Shown: positions 9,605-21,214 of the stretch, in pieces
Numbering within the stretch: position 1 is the stretch's first letter
Layout of the letters: every line of letters starts with the position of its first letter
Source: Exophiala sp. HKRS030
Lineage: Eukaryota > Ascomycota > Eurotiomycetes > Chaetothyriales > Herpotrichiellaceae
DNA: 64,000 nucleotides
Reading direction: 5' to 3'
Assembly: GCA_023897205.1 (NCBI GenBank)
Contig: JAHWDD010000005.1
Location: forward strand, 3,348,001-3,412,000
Translations under genes and position numbers: made by a program
The notes under the pieces: generated by a model
Database searches by the model: none
Seen by the model: only the letters and a program-made list of their open reading frames with translations
What the model was told of the DNA's origin: nothing

Positions 9605-12600
9605 ATTGAGGAGGGTGGAGCTTGATCAGCTCACGTCGGCATGGCAGGATCTAGAGTGAGGAGTGGGATGCAAGCCTTTGAGAGAATCAGTGCACACGAG
9701 TTGGGATGGTGGAGGAACATGAAGGCGTCGTGTTTGGACGGCCAGGGAGGATGGTAGCCGGATGCAGTATCACAAGACAGCAATCTCACATTGTCAGTGA
9801 GCAGTGATCCCAAGAGTCGGTGATCAAAGTTGGGCCGATCTATCGGTCTCTCTTCTGTCTTCCGTGGTGTTCTTTTCCTGTTGGTGTTTGCCCTTTTGCC
9901 CTTTCTGATTCCGAGCCTTGCAGTCTGCAGAGACGATGTTGAACTTCACCGTAGAAAGTGGTACGGTGAAGCAATTGAAGTTTATTCCGCTGCCCTGCTA
10001 GATACTTGTCTATCCCTCGCACGCCCTCGTAGTCCCCACATGTTAAGGTCTACCGGAGGACTGTAAGGCGACATGGCAAAAACGCACTGCTAAGTCAGTC
10101 AGGTAAATGAATTACCTAATAGGACGAAGCACGCGAGTTCGTAGTTACTGGGTAGCTCGCTAGTTTGATGGTCGTACGGCCTTATGAAAGTCGGTACAGA
10201 TAAGGCCGAAATATGGGCGGGGGGTGCCCCTAGGCACGCTACAGGACCTCATGATTTGGGAACGACCACCGAGGAGCAGCAACTACACAGCTTGGGGGGT
10301 TAGGTATGCACCCGGGCGTCCTCCCATGTGTGGTAGGTAGGGAACGGGGAACTAAAGCTGCAGGCAGGGCTTGGAACCAAGGCTGAGGAAGTGCATCGAT
10401 GATCATTGATCACTCACCATCATTGAACAGCGATAGCCACAATTTACCCGACGCTCCAGTGATCCGTTATCAGAAGGAAGACGCTACGTTATAGGAATCT
10501 TGAAGACACTTGAAAGGTGAGAGATTTTCTCATGAATGATCATAATGAGTGATCGGTCGTAGCCAGCTTGTACCTTTGTACGTACCTATTGGCTATGGCT
10601 CCGGCCGACGGAGGAACAATCCTCCATCCTTGGTGGACCACTGGTGGACCATCAAGAACTCTACCTACTCCGTAGATATGTACCTACTAGGTACGGGTGG
10701 TACATACCTTTGGGATCGCCCCGTAAGGGGACGGCGGGTCTACAGTACAACGGCCGGAGGGAAGAAGCACCTTAGCAAACCGTGGGAGCGGTTAGGCTCG
10801 CCTAAAGCAACACCGATAAGGGCGAGGTTATGCCCTCGGCTGCCCTCTGGTATCCGATTGCTTCTCCACTAATTACCACACCGGTACCACACCAGAGTGA
10901 GCAGGTACATGGAACAGTCTGAAAAGCCCGTCATCCCAACACCTAGATCAAATCACTCATCACAACCTATGTGAAGATCGGTAGAACATACGCAGCTGCT
11001 CTACCAAGCGTCAATGCCAACTAAACTAGTTACGAGGTCTCGTCGGTCTGGCAGTGAGCAACTCATAGGAAACGAAGCCAGGTTCCGAGGCATGCTTTTT
11101 CTATGGATCCTCGACTTGTTTCGACCCATCCGCACGTACGAAATCATTACGGATCCGCGGCGCTGACAAAGGCTATCTTCCTCCTATTAGTTTGTACCGG
11201 ATTTTATACACCTCTCCTGCATTCCAATGACCATCGAGGGCTTTTCCGTGCTCCAGTCTCCCTTGGCCTAAGTACTGGCTCCTTCCGGCAGATGACCTAC
11301 CACGTGCCAGCTCCCAGTTGGGAGGAAGAAGGAAGGAAGGAAGGATCGATCGGTATCTCTCTCTTACATGTTCCCTGCGCCCCTACCTCGTATATCTTTC
11401 GGATCGGCCACGGTACCTGCCTTGTCAAGTTGTCTTGGGTATTCGGCAGGTAATTGGTCAGTCGTCCATTAAGTACTTAGCAGCACTTGTTAGTAGACAA
11501 GTAGATGCCATGTACGTGCCAGGCAGGTGCCATGCAGGTCATCGAGGAAGGAACGAGCACCGAACGAGCACCTCACGATCCTCTTCCCGCCAAGATTCTC
11601 GTATCCTCTCATCCGTACCAAACTCCGCCGATCAATAATCTTCAATTTTCAGAATACAACCTCACCTGCCCTCTGCTGCTGTCTTCAACATATGTTAATG
11701 GAAGCATTCAACGACCCGTCCAGACACGATTCTGTGCATCATGATTCCTCTGATTCATCCGGAATTCCTGCACATTCGTCCGGAAATACATTTCATCTTC
11801 AACATGACCTCCCACGTTCACTTCCGCCATGAAAGCTGGCGCTTCAACATTAGCCACGCATCGGGCACTCACGGACGTAACCCAAAACTGAGACCTGGCT
11901 ATTCATGGCCATGCTCGGGTGGTCCATATCAACTGTCGGAACGATTGTGATATCTGAACACTCATGGCCCTGCAGAATGTTTATTTCAAATCCCTCTCCG
12001 CCTCGCTCGGTACGACATTATCACCGACGCTGTGCGCCCACAGCCTTATCCCGTAAGCACATCCTCTGACCTTCTGGAACCTTGTGGGGAAATGCATGTT
12101 TGGCATCTACCGCAAACGCCATCGCGACCTGTTTTATTCCAAGCAAAACTCTCCAAGGGTCAGAATCGCTGACTTCAACACCAATAAAGCCATCATCTGC
12201 AATACATCTTGCATACATACCCGAAGCCAGAACCAGGTTCAGACCGCCATACGAACGGCCCACAAAAAGCCACACTCTATTCGGCCTGTTTCCTTATATT
12301 GTTGGTTCATCTCGTGCATGGTCCTGGCGTCTCGGTGCCAATCGCTCTAGCATCAGATGTATCAGCAGTGCCCTATACCAGATCAGGAGAAGGCTGCATT
12401 GAACTCTAGTCTCAGATCCCATCAACGCCTTTTACACCAACACATTCGGTACTTGCGACCGGCCTCTATTGACCTGAGGTTCTTGGACCCTCTAGAAATC
12501 AACCGACCTTCCACCAGGAGACCTGGGTGTGCCACACCCTAGTCTGTCATCCCTTTGGTCCCATTGAGAACAACGCTGAAAGCGGAAACTATCCCCGATT

Positions 12601-12623
12601 GGCACAAGTAGGCTGACAATACG
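9605..12623. other. 3 kb gene-poor region
   Basis: No gene can be supported. The region is rich in short TACCTA/TAGGTA and CCTAGG-type words (for example at about 10565-10595 and 10665-10710), contains small direct repeats such as tandem TGGTGGACC at about 10631-10650, and an AAGG repeat near 11329-11345. A minus-strand frame at 12021-12275 reads somewhat like protein (84 residues, about HAFPHKVPEGQRMCLRDKA) and could be an exon or remnant, but I do not recognise it and found no partner exon. Confidence 0.45.
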
Positions 12624-14416
12624 ATGCCTCCAAAACAAAAACGATCAGAATCATTGGAATCTCCCTTTCTTTTCGTCAACGAGGATGCTTCAACAGTAAA
12701 GAGGACGACCAAAGATGCCCAGCTAGACAGAACCAAGCAGAGTCATGTACAAAGACAGAACTTCATGCGGAAGCGCCGCCTACAAGAAGAGCAAGATGCA
12801 CAGAGACAAACCAGTTCGGTGACTTCAGCTTCATCCAGTCCAGCTCCGGTGGCCCCATCAACCGAAATTCCGTCGGCCTCTACAGATGTTCTACTGAGAG
12901 GACAAAGTTATTTCGACTCGAGAGATACCCTTGACATGGAAGGAGATATGTTACCAACCAGCAATGCACAACATTCGTTTGACGCCCTGGACCCTCGATT
13001 GTTCGCGGACCCTTATACCTCACAGTCTCCCTCGCCTGCAACATCGATGCCTGCGCTGTTCGCATTCGACTCTCCGCAGACACACCCGCCAGGCCGCTTT
13101 CTTGATGGTTTCTCTTCCCACCAAATTATTTCTGCATCTTCGAGAGGACCAATGAGCACTGCAACATCGTCGTTCTTCCCAAGTCGTACCATAACCTCTC
13201 CCCCCAATGCCGATCAACGCCTTTTGGAATTATGGGCCCCGATCCTTATTCAACACTACAACACCGTCATTCTACCCGAAAGGTTCTGGCTGGACACTCG
13301 AAAAATATCCATGAGCCAGATCAGGCACGCAGTTCTCATCCACGCGGATATGCAATCATGTATGGCAGAACCAGCGCACATGTACGCATTCTTAGCCAAT
13401 GCAGCTACACAGATGATCGCACGAGAAGGACAACTCATGCTTGCAGGAGCTACCCAAGAAGAACTTCGGAACGTCCCGACGTTGTTCAAGACCAAGGCAA
13501 TTCGGGCTTTGAGGTCCAGACTTGGAAATGGTTATCTCGATCACCGTCTGGCCATGGACGTACACAGATTGTATTCTGCGACTATTTTCAACGAGAATCC
13601 TCAAGCTGCAGAACCCCATTTCCAAGCTCTCCTCTCTATGATAGATCAATTGGGCGGTCTCGATACCTTTGACGATTATCAGCTTGAAACTTTGATTCAT
13701 ACGGACTGCGAAGCTGCCCTGGTCTATTCAAGTGTGCCTAAGCTCGTGGTTAACTGGGACCCTGGCCCGTTGACAGATGACCAAATGCATGTCATTGATG
13801 CTCATGGCAATAGACAGAGCGACGCCGGCTCAGGTTTTGCACCTATATTCGAATTTGAGAACATATATCTATCAGATTCTGATTCCTTTTCAGACCTCGT
13901 ACAGGTCCTCGATATGTCAACTCATCTCATGGACTTGCGCGATTATGATCATGAGGAGCAAAAGTGGCTAAGTCGGAGATTTACAGCGATGTTGAGTCGA
14001 TTACTCACCAGCCTCTTTTGTGATGACTCAAATGATACAACTACTTGTCTGAAAATAGCAAGCATACTCTGGATTGCCACGAGTTCTTCTTTTCAGATCA
14101 GACCACGATCTAGATGGTCGCCTGGCTTGACAACGACCCTCCGACAAAAACTCCAAAATACAAGGCTTGACCAATTTTGGCGGCCGCATGCTCCTGTTCT
14201 TCTGTGGGTTGCCGTCTTTGGCGGCATCTGTGCAACTGACGACCTCAATATTCATTGGTTCTCTAGCCTGGCCAAAGATGTCGCGGGAATGTTGGGGTTG
14301 GCAATTTTGGAGAATTAGAGGAGTTATTGTCGACATTCCTATACGACCCCGTCGCGCACAGAGATCTGCTAAGCGAATTTTCCCAACGCTTGTGGCCTAG
14401 CGCAACCGCGATTTGA
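12624..14416 (+). CDS. Fungal-specific transcription-factor-like protein without a zinc cluster (C-terminal frameshift)
   Basis: The start (MPPKQKRSESLESPFLFVNEDAST) followed by LDRTKQSHVQRQNFMRKRR matches a widespread group of fungal regulators that carry a short FVN/SHVQ basic segment instead of Cys6, often loosely annotated as tachykinin-family or fungal_trans-like. The region to about residue 200 is Ser/Pro-rich. After residue 200 a helical middle region follows (LLELWAPILIQHYNTVILPERFW, then LANAATQMIA and LFKTKAIRALRSRL). The frame stops at 14316-14318, but one extra T in AATTAG at 14315-14317 continues it through EELLSTFLYDPVAHRDLL, the usual end of these proteins. That gives about 597 residues ending at 14416. 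No intron could do this. Role and targets are unknown; regulation is inferred only from family resemblance. Confidence 0.7.
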
Positions 14417-15794
14417 CGATCTTGACGATCCAGAGATGAGTTGGACGTGCATGGTTAAGAGAACACATTAGGATGGATCATGGAACAAAGTTGGCGCATA
14501 CAGTGTATTATTCTGGTGACTTCTTACGCTACATTTTCACAGCCTGACGTATTTCTAAGATTGCAAGCAAAATGCTGTCAAAGACGGGGAATAAACCAGG
14601 TTTCTACCACAGATGAGCAGGAGCGCCGTTGTTTTCACATATCAAGATGCATTACGTTTACGAATCTACGATGATGACGATATGTATAGAGATACGGAAT
14701 GTAGGAGATACCCATCAGACCATACTGGTACAAAGAATTGCATTCTAATGAATTAATCCCGACTCATTCCCCTCGATAAGATCCACTTCAGGCACAGATA
14801 TCTGTTGAAGAGACCTGAATGTTCTAAAAGCCGTCACAAATCTTGACATCGTCTTGCATACAGGCTACCCGAAAATAGCAAAAAGCAGATTCAAGGCCTT
14901 CTCTAAACCGTGTTCAAGGAGAGCACACCGTCATATTTGTCGTATATTATTGTGTTTTTGCGGTAAGGTAGGCGTCGAGCACAACCCTCAACACAATGGG
15001 TATTAGTTGCGTCTACCCACCTAAGTCGCATGCTTCTGCAAACGACCAAGTGAGCTCTCTGGACTGTGCCATACGAACACACAATGTAGTGTTAGATTGG
15101 CACGGCACTAACTTGCCATTGACACAAATCACTTGATATCCCAACGATACATGCGTGTAGTTGCCAAATCGCAGCCGACGGATCTAGATCCCCGTCCTCA
15201 GGGACTCAGAAAGCAACATAATCCTCCCTCCGACGACCCTTGATCCGCGAAATTCCCTGTCGCTGCAGCATGCACATGACCAGCGGACCAGTCGATGAGT
15301 CGCGAGCCGTATAGGAAAATATGGCATTCGCTCTCCATCCAAGACATAAGCAGCCAGCACCGTCCGAGTCCATCGCCGCCAGCCTTATCAGTCAGCGCAT
15401 GCCAATTGCCCAAAGGACGCAAACATCTGCCGCACAGATGAGAAATAATGTTGATTTGATCTCCCCTCTCTCTTTTCCTCAAACAGCCTGGACCGGACCC
15501 TGCCGCAGCCACGGACCCCGGATCTAAACTTGAAATCTCCAGTGATAGACATTTGGAACACAAATCGAACCCCTTACCGCCACAAGACGAATGCAGCGTC
15601 GAGACACCCGGAAAGGGGAAGCATCCTTGGTCTGATCGTCGGTACCTCATAGAAAGAAATTCCAAATCATTTCGATACCCGAGTCTCCCTGAAAAAAAAA
15701 ACACTCGCGATGAACAGGAATCTATATGGGATGAGTGACGGACAGGCTTCTGGACTAAGCGATGATAGTGCTATATGCTTCCTGCATAGGTAGG

Positions 15795-15810
15795 GCATGC
15801 ATGCATGCAT
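15795..15810. repeat. GCAT tetranucleotide microsatellite
   Basis: Four tandem copies of GCAT, read directly. Confidence 0.85.
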
Positions 15811-16053
15811 GAACATGAGTATGATGTATGTATTCACATCCACAGCCTTGCCGTGATAGGCGACGTTTTCGGGATTTCTAGGCCGCAGGTAACGTTCCTT
15901 ATCTTCCCCTTGCCCCTTGCCCCGATGATATCTGCGTCAGTCGATTTGACAAGTAACTAGTGAACCAGTTCGCTACCCAGTTGACTAAGGACTCAGGGAC
16001 CAAAGGCCGAACATAGCCCGACGCCGGCACAGGCCGAGAAGCACGGCATGGAC

Positions 16054-16064
16054 GGGGGGGGGGG
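16054..16064. repeat. 11-base G homopolymer
   Basis: Eleven consecutive G. This is the longest homopolymer noticed and is useful for judging homopolymer accuracy of the assembly. Confidence 0.9.
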
Positions 16065-17042
16065 AGGATTGGGATAAAGAAGTAACTAGGCAAAAGGTGC
16101 ATTACCTCAGGATAGGGCCTAGTCTACCTACCTAATCTCCTCTGTACCTAGATCTGCAGGGTATACATAATGCCACGGGCACGCAAGTTAGGCAAGGTAT
16201 TCCCTTCAGATCGACCTCACACAGGGGTCTGACGTGGTGCTTCGGATCAATCGGGTTTCACTGTTCGAGTCCATCGGTCAGCGGGCAATACGGTATTTTC
16301 CTCCGTGGACAAGTTCAATAGTCCTAATTGAACAAAACCAAGGGTCTTCGGATGTGGCGGGCAGGCGTGTACGCTCGCTTAACCTCGGATCTTGCGAGGA
16401 CGCGTTTATCCGGGTTTTCACCAGAGGCATACGGGTACTATAGAACAGTTTGATCAACGTTACCTAGACAGCTAGCACAGAATAATTAGGAAATGGAAAA
16501 TCAATCTATAATGAATGTCCTGGATGGAAGTCAAGGACTGAGATCTGAGATCGAGCCTGCGTGAATGCCGAACATCTCAAGCATAAAGTCTATAAGCAAG
16601 ACGTTTTGACACCAATACTCTAACTAGTTAGTTAGTCGGCGCTCCGTTCCTTCTTCTTGTTTCCAACTCCTCAATTGGGTCTGACTACGATATCTGTTGA
16701 ATGATTGAAATTCCTGTTAGGGGCGCACTGGATCGGTTTCTATGATGCAACGGCATGCTATACTCTTGTTGATCAAAAATGTCACTTATGCATTGCATTA
16801 GTAGGTTGAGAGAAACATCCAGACGACAAAGGGAGTGAGGATAAAATAGCTCATAGTGTCACAGACAAAGACCAAGTACAGTGTCATACATGTCCGTTGT
16901 CTGCTGCGTTTATGCACTTCCATATACAAATATCTTGGAATCACGCATGGCTGTGGTGTTTGTTGTACGCGCTTCCTTACTTAGTCACTTACAAACTCAT
17001 AATTCACTACCAAGCTCAGTATTGCCGTGCACTTGAGACGGT

Positions 17043-17345
17043 TCACCGCATATCTTGCAGCCCGTGTTCTGCAGAGTAGGAAAAAGGGACCACGCGAGGC
17101 TGCGTGGGGTTAGGGGGTGGCATCTCGAGGGGGGAGTGTGGAGTCGGAAAAGGAGATAAGATGAGAAGAGGACAAACAAGGTAGGGGAAGCGGGATGGCA
17201 CGCACAATCTGCACTGATGGTTTAAGTAATAGTTATACTTCTGATCAGGAGAAAGGGACACGCCTGCCTGATCGAGTCGTTGCTGGTGGGTAGGCTGGAT
17301 GGCCTGTGGGCTTTTGGATTTGGTTTTAGGTGAGGAATTGGACAT
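17043..17345 (-). CDS. Weak candidate small protein
   Basis: A 100-residue open frame. Its first third (MSNSSPKTKSKSPQ followed by HQQRLDQAGVSLSPDQ) looks like a real fungal N-terminus: hydrophilic, Lys/Ser/Gln-rich and non-repetitive. The later part (YYLNHQCRLC then Pro/Ser-rich sequence) looks less convincing, so if there is a gene it may be spliced after about residue 36. No domain was recognised. Confidence 0.2.
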   Translation of the reverse strand: MSNSSPKTKSKSPQAIQPTHQQRLDQAGVSLSPDQKYNYYLNHQCRLCVPSRFPYLVCPLLILSPFPTPHSPLEMPPPNPTQPRVVPFSYSAEHGLQDMR

Positions 17346-17602
17346 AGATCGATCATAGTTGATCGCATGGGAACATTCGTTCTTTCGAGGATACTGACTT
17401 TCGTGTAGGAAGTGTCTGGCTGAGAAGTTCTCGGTAGGATATTGAGGATTTCTGATGTGTCTATGAGGGAAATATCTGCTGGTGAATGTTGGACGCTCGA
17501 TCTCACTCGGGATGGTCGTCTACGTGCGCGCGTTGATTTAAAGTCGTACATCCGAAGCCCGTGTGTTGTCATAAGTCTTATTATTTACATTTATTATGAA
17601 CC

Positions 17603-19900
17603 TCACAGATGTGGGACGCTTAGACTTGCTAGGATCAGGTTGACAATACTGACAACACCTTCTCCGAGAATGAGTCCACTAGCCAGTACGATAACTCTGG
17701 TTTCACTGTGACCTTTCCAACTGACCCACCAATAGCTCACAATTCCACCAGCTGTTCTCGCCAAGGTAAAACTTGGTGTATTGTACATGCCCACCGCGAC
17801 AGCTATGCCGCCGGGAATCCATGGGTGTATGCGTCGACACCAGGCACTCGAGTCGCGATGTGCCAAGAGATATATACGAAGAATTGTAGTCAGGACAAAG
17901 ATGGAGCCGGCAACCAGGGCAAACTGCCATGCCATTGGAGGTAACCCTTCCCCTGTGACCAGTCTGGCAGTAAATATCCAGACAAAGGCAGTAGGGATCT
18001 GAAACAGTTCACCAGGGATAGTGTAGACTGAGACGTAGAGTTTGTAAACTGCTGCAGAAACAAACGCTCCTACCACACTGCCAAAGAGTTGACCGTAAAA
18101 TTGAGCTTTTGGACTTGCGCCAATCAGATGACCCGCTTTGAGATCTTGAAGAATATCACCAGCCTGAAGAGCGCCAGCTTCACTGACGGCTCCAGCTAAG
18201 AGATTTATAATAATGGCGTGATTGGCGTGAGTGCCAGTAGGCGTGATGAGAGCGAAGACAAGTTGAGTGAGTTTGGAAATGCCACTGACCGGATTGAGAT
18301 CCGTTTCGCCCAAGGCGCGAACACCCATGATGGATAGAAGGAGAGCGAGAAGAATGGCGAGAATGTTGAGACTGATGGGAATATACGCACCGAAGGTGAT
18401 GTGGATACAAGCAACACAGAGAATAATGGTCAGGGGAAGGAGGATCGCAACTGTTCGATTTGAGACGAGATGATGAGGTGGTGCGTCTTCAGGCGGTTCA
18501 TCATAATCGACCTTTTTCCTAGTGGATCTTGACGATGATGTTTCGGGTTGAGAACTCAAGGCAAGGTAGCCCGCAAGATGCCTTCCGAGCAGAAAATCAG
18601 ACCATGACGAACTATGCTGATAGTGATCGATGGTTGAATTCAGCCACTCAGGGCCATGTTCAATTGCAGGGCGCATCAATAACCAGCCCAGGTTGACAAC
18701 GGCATCCGCTAGCATAATTGCTAAACTCACCCATACGATCCATCCCTTGCTTCCATGCTCCCAATCGTCAACTGGGCCAGGCGCCCAACCATGGCTTTTA
18801 GCTATAGGACTCAGGACGGCCCAGCCGACAACAGCGCCTAAGAGCATGTGAAAAGTAGTAGCAGGACCCATGATGATGCCCTGGCCAACGTAGGCAGGGG
18901 AGGGATTCAGTGTCCATTCCCAATCGTGGGCAAGATGAATTCCGAATATGGGCAATTTGTGAAGGATGGGGATGAAGTATTGAACAAGAGTATAAGCACC
19001 GGAGCCGGAGAAAGCAACGAGCAACAGTCGCATCTGCCTCTTCCAGTCTGCTCTGGAGTCGTGTTCGTTGACGTGGGGTGCCGTGCTCGATAGCTCTTCG
19101 CGCTCGTCAGATCTTAGCAATTCTTCACGTTCCTCGGTGCCCTGAGTTTCAATTTCCTGTTGCTTGGGCTGATCAGAGGTGGTGCCACCATGCAAGACAC
19201 TAATCATGAGAGCTGTAGCAGTACCAGAGGGAAATTTGAGACGTTCTCGAATGATGACCTGTTTTCTCAATGGCACACCAAATACAACACCAAACAAGCA
19301 AAGGCCGACACCCCAAACGATCAGCCTCCATAGACTGAGATCTATGGGAGCCCCTTCACTTTTCTTCAAGAGAAACTCTAGACTGGGCATCACTCCGACG
19401 AAGCCGAGTCCCAAAGGCATAGTGCCCACAGCCCCAGCCACAGTTTGTACCAGAACGTTTTCAACGGGTGTGAATGGCACGAGGAGGTAGGGAGACAAGG
19501 CTTTGAAGACGGCGAATCCGATTAAAGAGGCAGGCATGGCCATTCCAGAGACCCAGCCCGTTTGTAGTCCAAAGTATGTATTACTAAAGCAAATTATAAT
19601 GCCTATGCCGGTGCCCACAAGTAGTCCACGAAAAGTGAAATTGGTGCCATCTAGTGCAGAGTTTTGGGCCGCCGCGTTGGCATAACAGGCATGGTCGGAT
19701 TGTACGGGAGCAGGAGTTGAAGAATCTGGGCCAGGCGGGTGTTTGGGCAGGGTTGAAGTGCTCGAATGGACGAGATTGATGGATGACGATGAGGAGTTGG
19801 TAGAGATAGAGGAGCGGGAGTGATGTGGAGGACGAGACTGGGAGAGAGTCGAGCCTCTGTCTGGAGCCATGACTGGGAGTTTGACTGCTCGTAGGCTCAA
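17603..19900 (-). CDS. OPT family oligopeptide/siderophore-type transporter
   Basis: Single-exon gene, 765 residues, with a dozen or more hydrophobic segments. It belongs to the oligopeptide transporter (OPT) superfamily, proton-coupled importers of small peptides or metal-chelate complexes at the plasma or vacuolar membrane. Residues 1-75 are a Ser/Pro/His-rich cytosolic tail. The first membrane region has NFTFRGLLVGTGIGIIICFSN followed by NTYFGLQTGW, the conserved OPT opening. RERLKFPSGTATA is the KFPSG-type family motif, and a late block PTGTHANHAIIINLLAGAVSE also fits. The overall pattern is closer to the YSL/metal-chelate branch than to the Opt1 peptide branch, but substrate is inference. 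Its upstream region contains three clustered CACGTG motifs. An alternative start 10 residues in (MAPDRG) is possible. Confidence 0.88.
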   Translation of the reverse strand: MSLRAVKLPVMAPDRGSTLSQSRPPHHSRSSISTNSSSSSINLVHSSTSTLPKHPPGPDSSTPAPVQSDHACYANAAAQNSALDGTNFTFRGLLVGTGIGIIICFSNTYFGLQTGWVSGMAMPASLIGFAVFKALSPYLLVPFTPVENVLVQTVAGAVGTMPLGLGFVGVMPSLEFLLKKSEGAPIDLSLWRLIVWGVGLCLFGVVFGVPLRKQVIIRERLKFPSGTATALMISVLHGGTTSDQPKQQEIETQGTEEREELLRSDEREELSSTAPHVNEHDSRADWKRQMRLLLVAFSGSGAYTLVQYFIPILHKLPIFGIHLAHDWEWTLNPSPAYVGQGIIMGPATTFHMLLGAVVGWAVLSPIAKSHGWAPGPVDDWEHGSKGWIVWVSLAIMLADAVVNLGWLLMRPAIEHGPEWLNSTIDHYQHSSSWSDFLLGRHLAGYLALSSQPETSSSRSTRKKVDYDEPPEDAPPHHLVSNRTVAILLPLTIILCVACIHITFGAYIPISLNILAILLALLLSIMGVRALGETDLNPVSGISKLTQLVFALITPTGTHANHAIIINLLAGAVSEAGALQAGDILQDLKAGHLIGASPKAQFYGQLFGSVVGAFVSAAVYKLYVSVYTIPGELFQIPTAFVWIFTARLVTGEGLPPMAWQFALVAGSIFVLTTILRIYLLAHRDSSAWCRRIHPWIPGGIAVAVGMYNTPSFTLARTAGGIVSYWWVSWKGHSETRVIVLASGLILGEGVVSIVNLILASLSVPHL

Positions 19901-21214
19901 TAGGGCGAGAGCTCAATGCGGAACAATTTTTGATAGTCAACAGGATCAGTCAAACAAGTCTGGCAGCATTTTTCTGTTGATGGCGACGACGTTGTCGACT
20001 GTCATGGTGAATAGGTAGTTCGTCCACAGGCGGAGTACTCCGTAGTCATAAGTCGCTATTGTACGAAATGATCTTTCTGTGCCGCTGGAGAAACTGCGGT
20101 AGTGTGGTTGTGGTCAGCAGTATATCTGTTTGGTGACATCATGCGTCACGTGTTTTGGAACCGACCGCAGCACGTGATATCACTAGTCGTCACGTGCTGA
20201 GGTACAGGGTATACAGAGTTCCAGGCTACAGACTGGAAGCATCCACAAGCATCCAAGCAGAACAGGCCCACGGCCACTTGGGACACCATATTGTGGCAAA
20301 TGCACCATTCTGAGACGGAGAAAAACAACTTGGACTTTCACGCCACTGATGCAAGCCACTCCAAACGGGGCAATTTTGTCGATTCGCAAGAAGCCTACTA
20401 GGTGCCTAGCACTTCCAGGGTTTAAAGCCCAAGCACAATGACGTGACCACTTGGTCGTCCGACCACTGATTGATGGCCAAGGTCACTGCTGACTTTGAAC
20501 TTGGTTGCGTAGCCCCTCGTGGACCGACTCGAGAAGTCAACTGTTAAGATTCCGAGAGCAGAGAGAGGGAGAAAAGGGTCCCAAAAAGTCTGTCTTGTTA
20601 TCGAGTCTAGACCAAGTCTCGGTCAGGATGTCCTACTTAGATGGAATCCAGTTAGTATTCAAGATTTAGAAATGACAGGTTACCAAGACTTAGGTGCAGT
20701 AAGTACCTAGCATTGAAATGCCATTGTCACAGGTGGACATTCTGGCGCTTTCGCACTCCCGCCACATGGGGTATTTCTAAACCCAATCTTTCGATCATTC
20801 CGCCATTGCGACTCGCTCCTTCCCGTGGATGAATTGTGGTCCTTTCCTGTTCCGCACAGGCTTCTTTCCTGCTTGACACTTGTTTGCATCTGCGTGCCCA
20901 TTTCTTTCTCTAATCTTTTCCTTCACCACCTTTCTCGCATTCTTAATCCAACGCAGTATAATTTATTACGGGACACTCATCTTCCTCGTTCGTTGTAGAG
21001 AAGCACCTCCAGCGCCATAATAATGCGATGTCCAACCAATACTGCTCCGCTGTAGACGAGTAGCCCCGGCTTTGCTTCAGACCAGTCGAGTGGTGCTTGT
21101 TCCTTTCTCACCCAATCGTCCATACCCGCGGCGTGTTGCGGTTCTTCGATCATGTTCAAAACTCCTCATTGAGTTGAATTAAATTCTACCCTCAGAGACA
21201 CTTCGAATAAGACC
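19901..21214. other. Divergent promoter region between OPT transporter and histidine kinase
   Basis: 1.3 kb between two divergently transcribed starts. It holds a tight cluster of three CACGTG motifs at 20147-20196 (listed separately) and CCTAGG/TACCTAG words at about 20395-20410 and 20693-20710. No gene is supported. Confidence 0.55.
20147..20196. promoter_or_regulatory. Cluster of three CACGTG E-box motifs upstream of the OPT gene
   Basis: CACGTG at 20147-20152, 20171-20176 and 20191-20196, about 250-300 bp upstream of the OPT start at 19900 and about 1 kb from the kinase start at 21215. In fungi this core is bound by bHLH factors such as Cbf1-type and sterol/phosphate regulators. Three copies within 50 bp make a functional element plausible for the OPT gene. 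Confidence 0.6.

Larger units (their letters stand above)
14417..17602. other. 3.2 kb gene-poor region
   Basis: No gene is well supported. Visible features are a GCAT tandem repeat at 15795-15810, an 11-G run at 16054-16064, several TACCTA/CCTAGT words at about 16100-16150 and TAACTAGTTAGTTAG at about 16621. The base composition is close to that of the rest of the window, with no strong sign of AT-rich RIP. A small minus-strand frame at 17043-17345 is listed separately as a weak candidate. Confidence 0.45.

Noticed and set aside
15198..15704. 168-residue minus-strand frame
   Set aside because: Composition is rich in Gly, Ser and Cys without hydrophobic periodicity, no domain is recognised, and it lies in a gene-poor tract.
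16234..16443. tRNA-like TGTTCGAGTCC near 16262
   Set aside because: The flanking bases do not form the T stem, and no D-arm or acceptor stem could be drawn.
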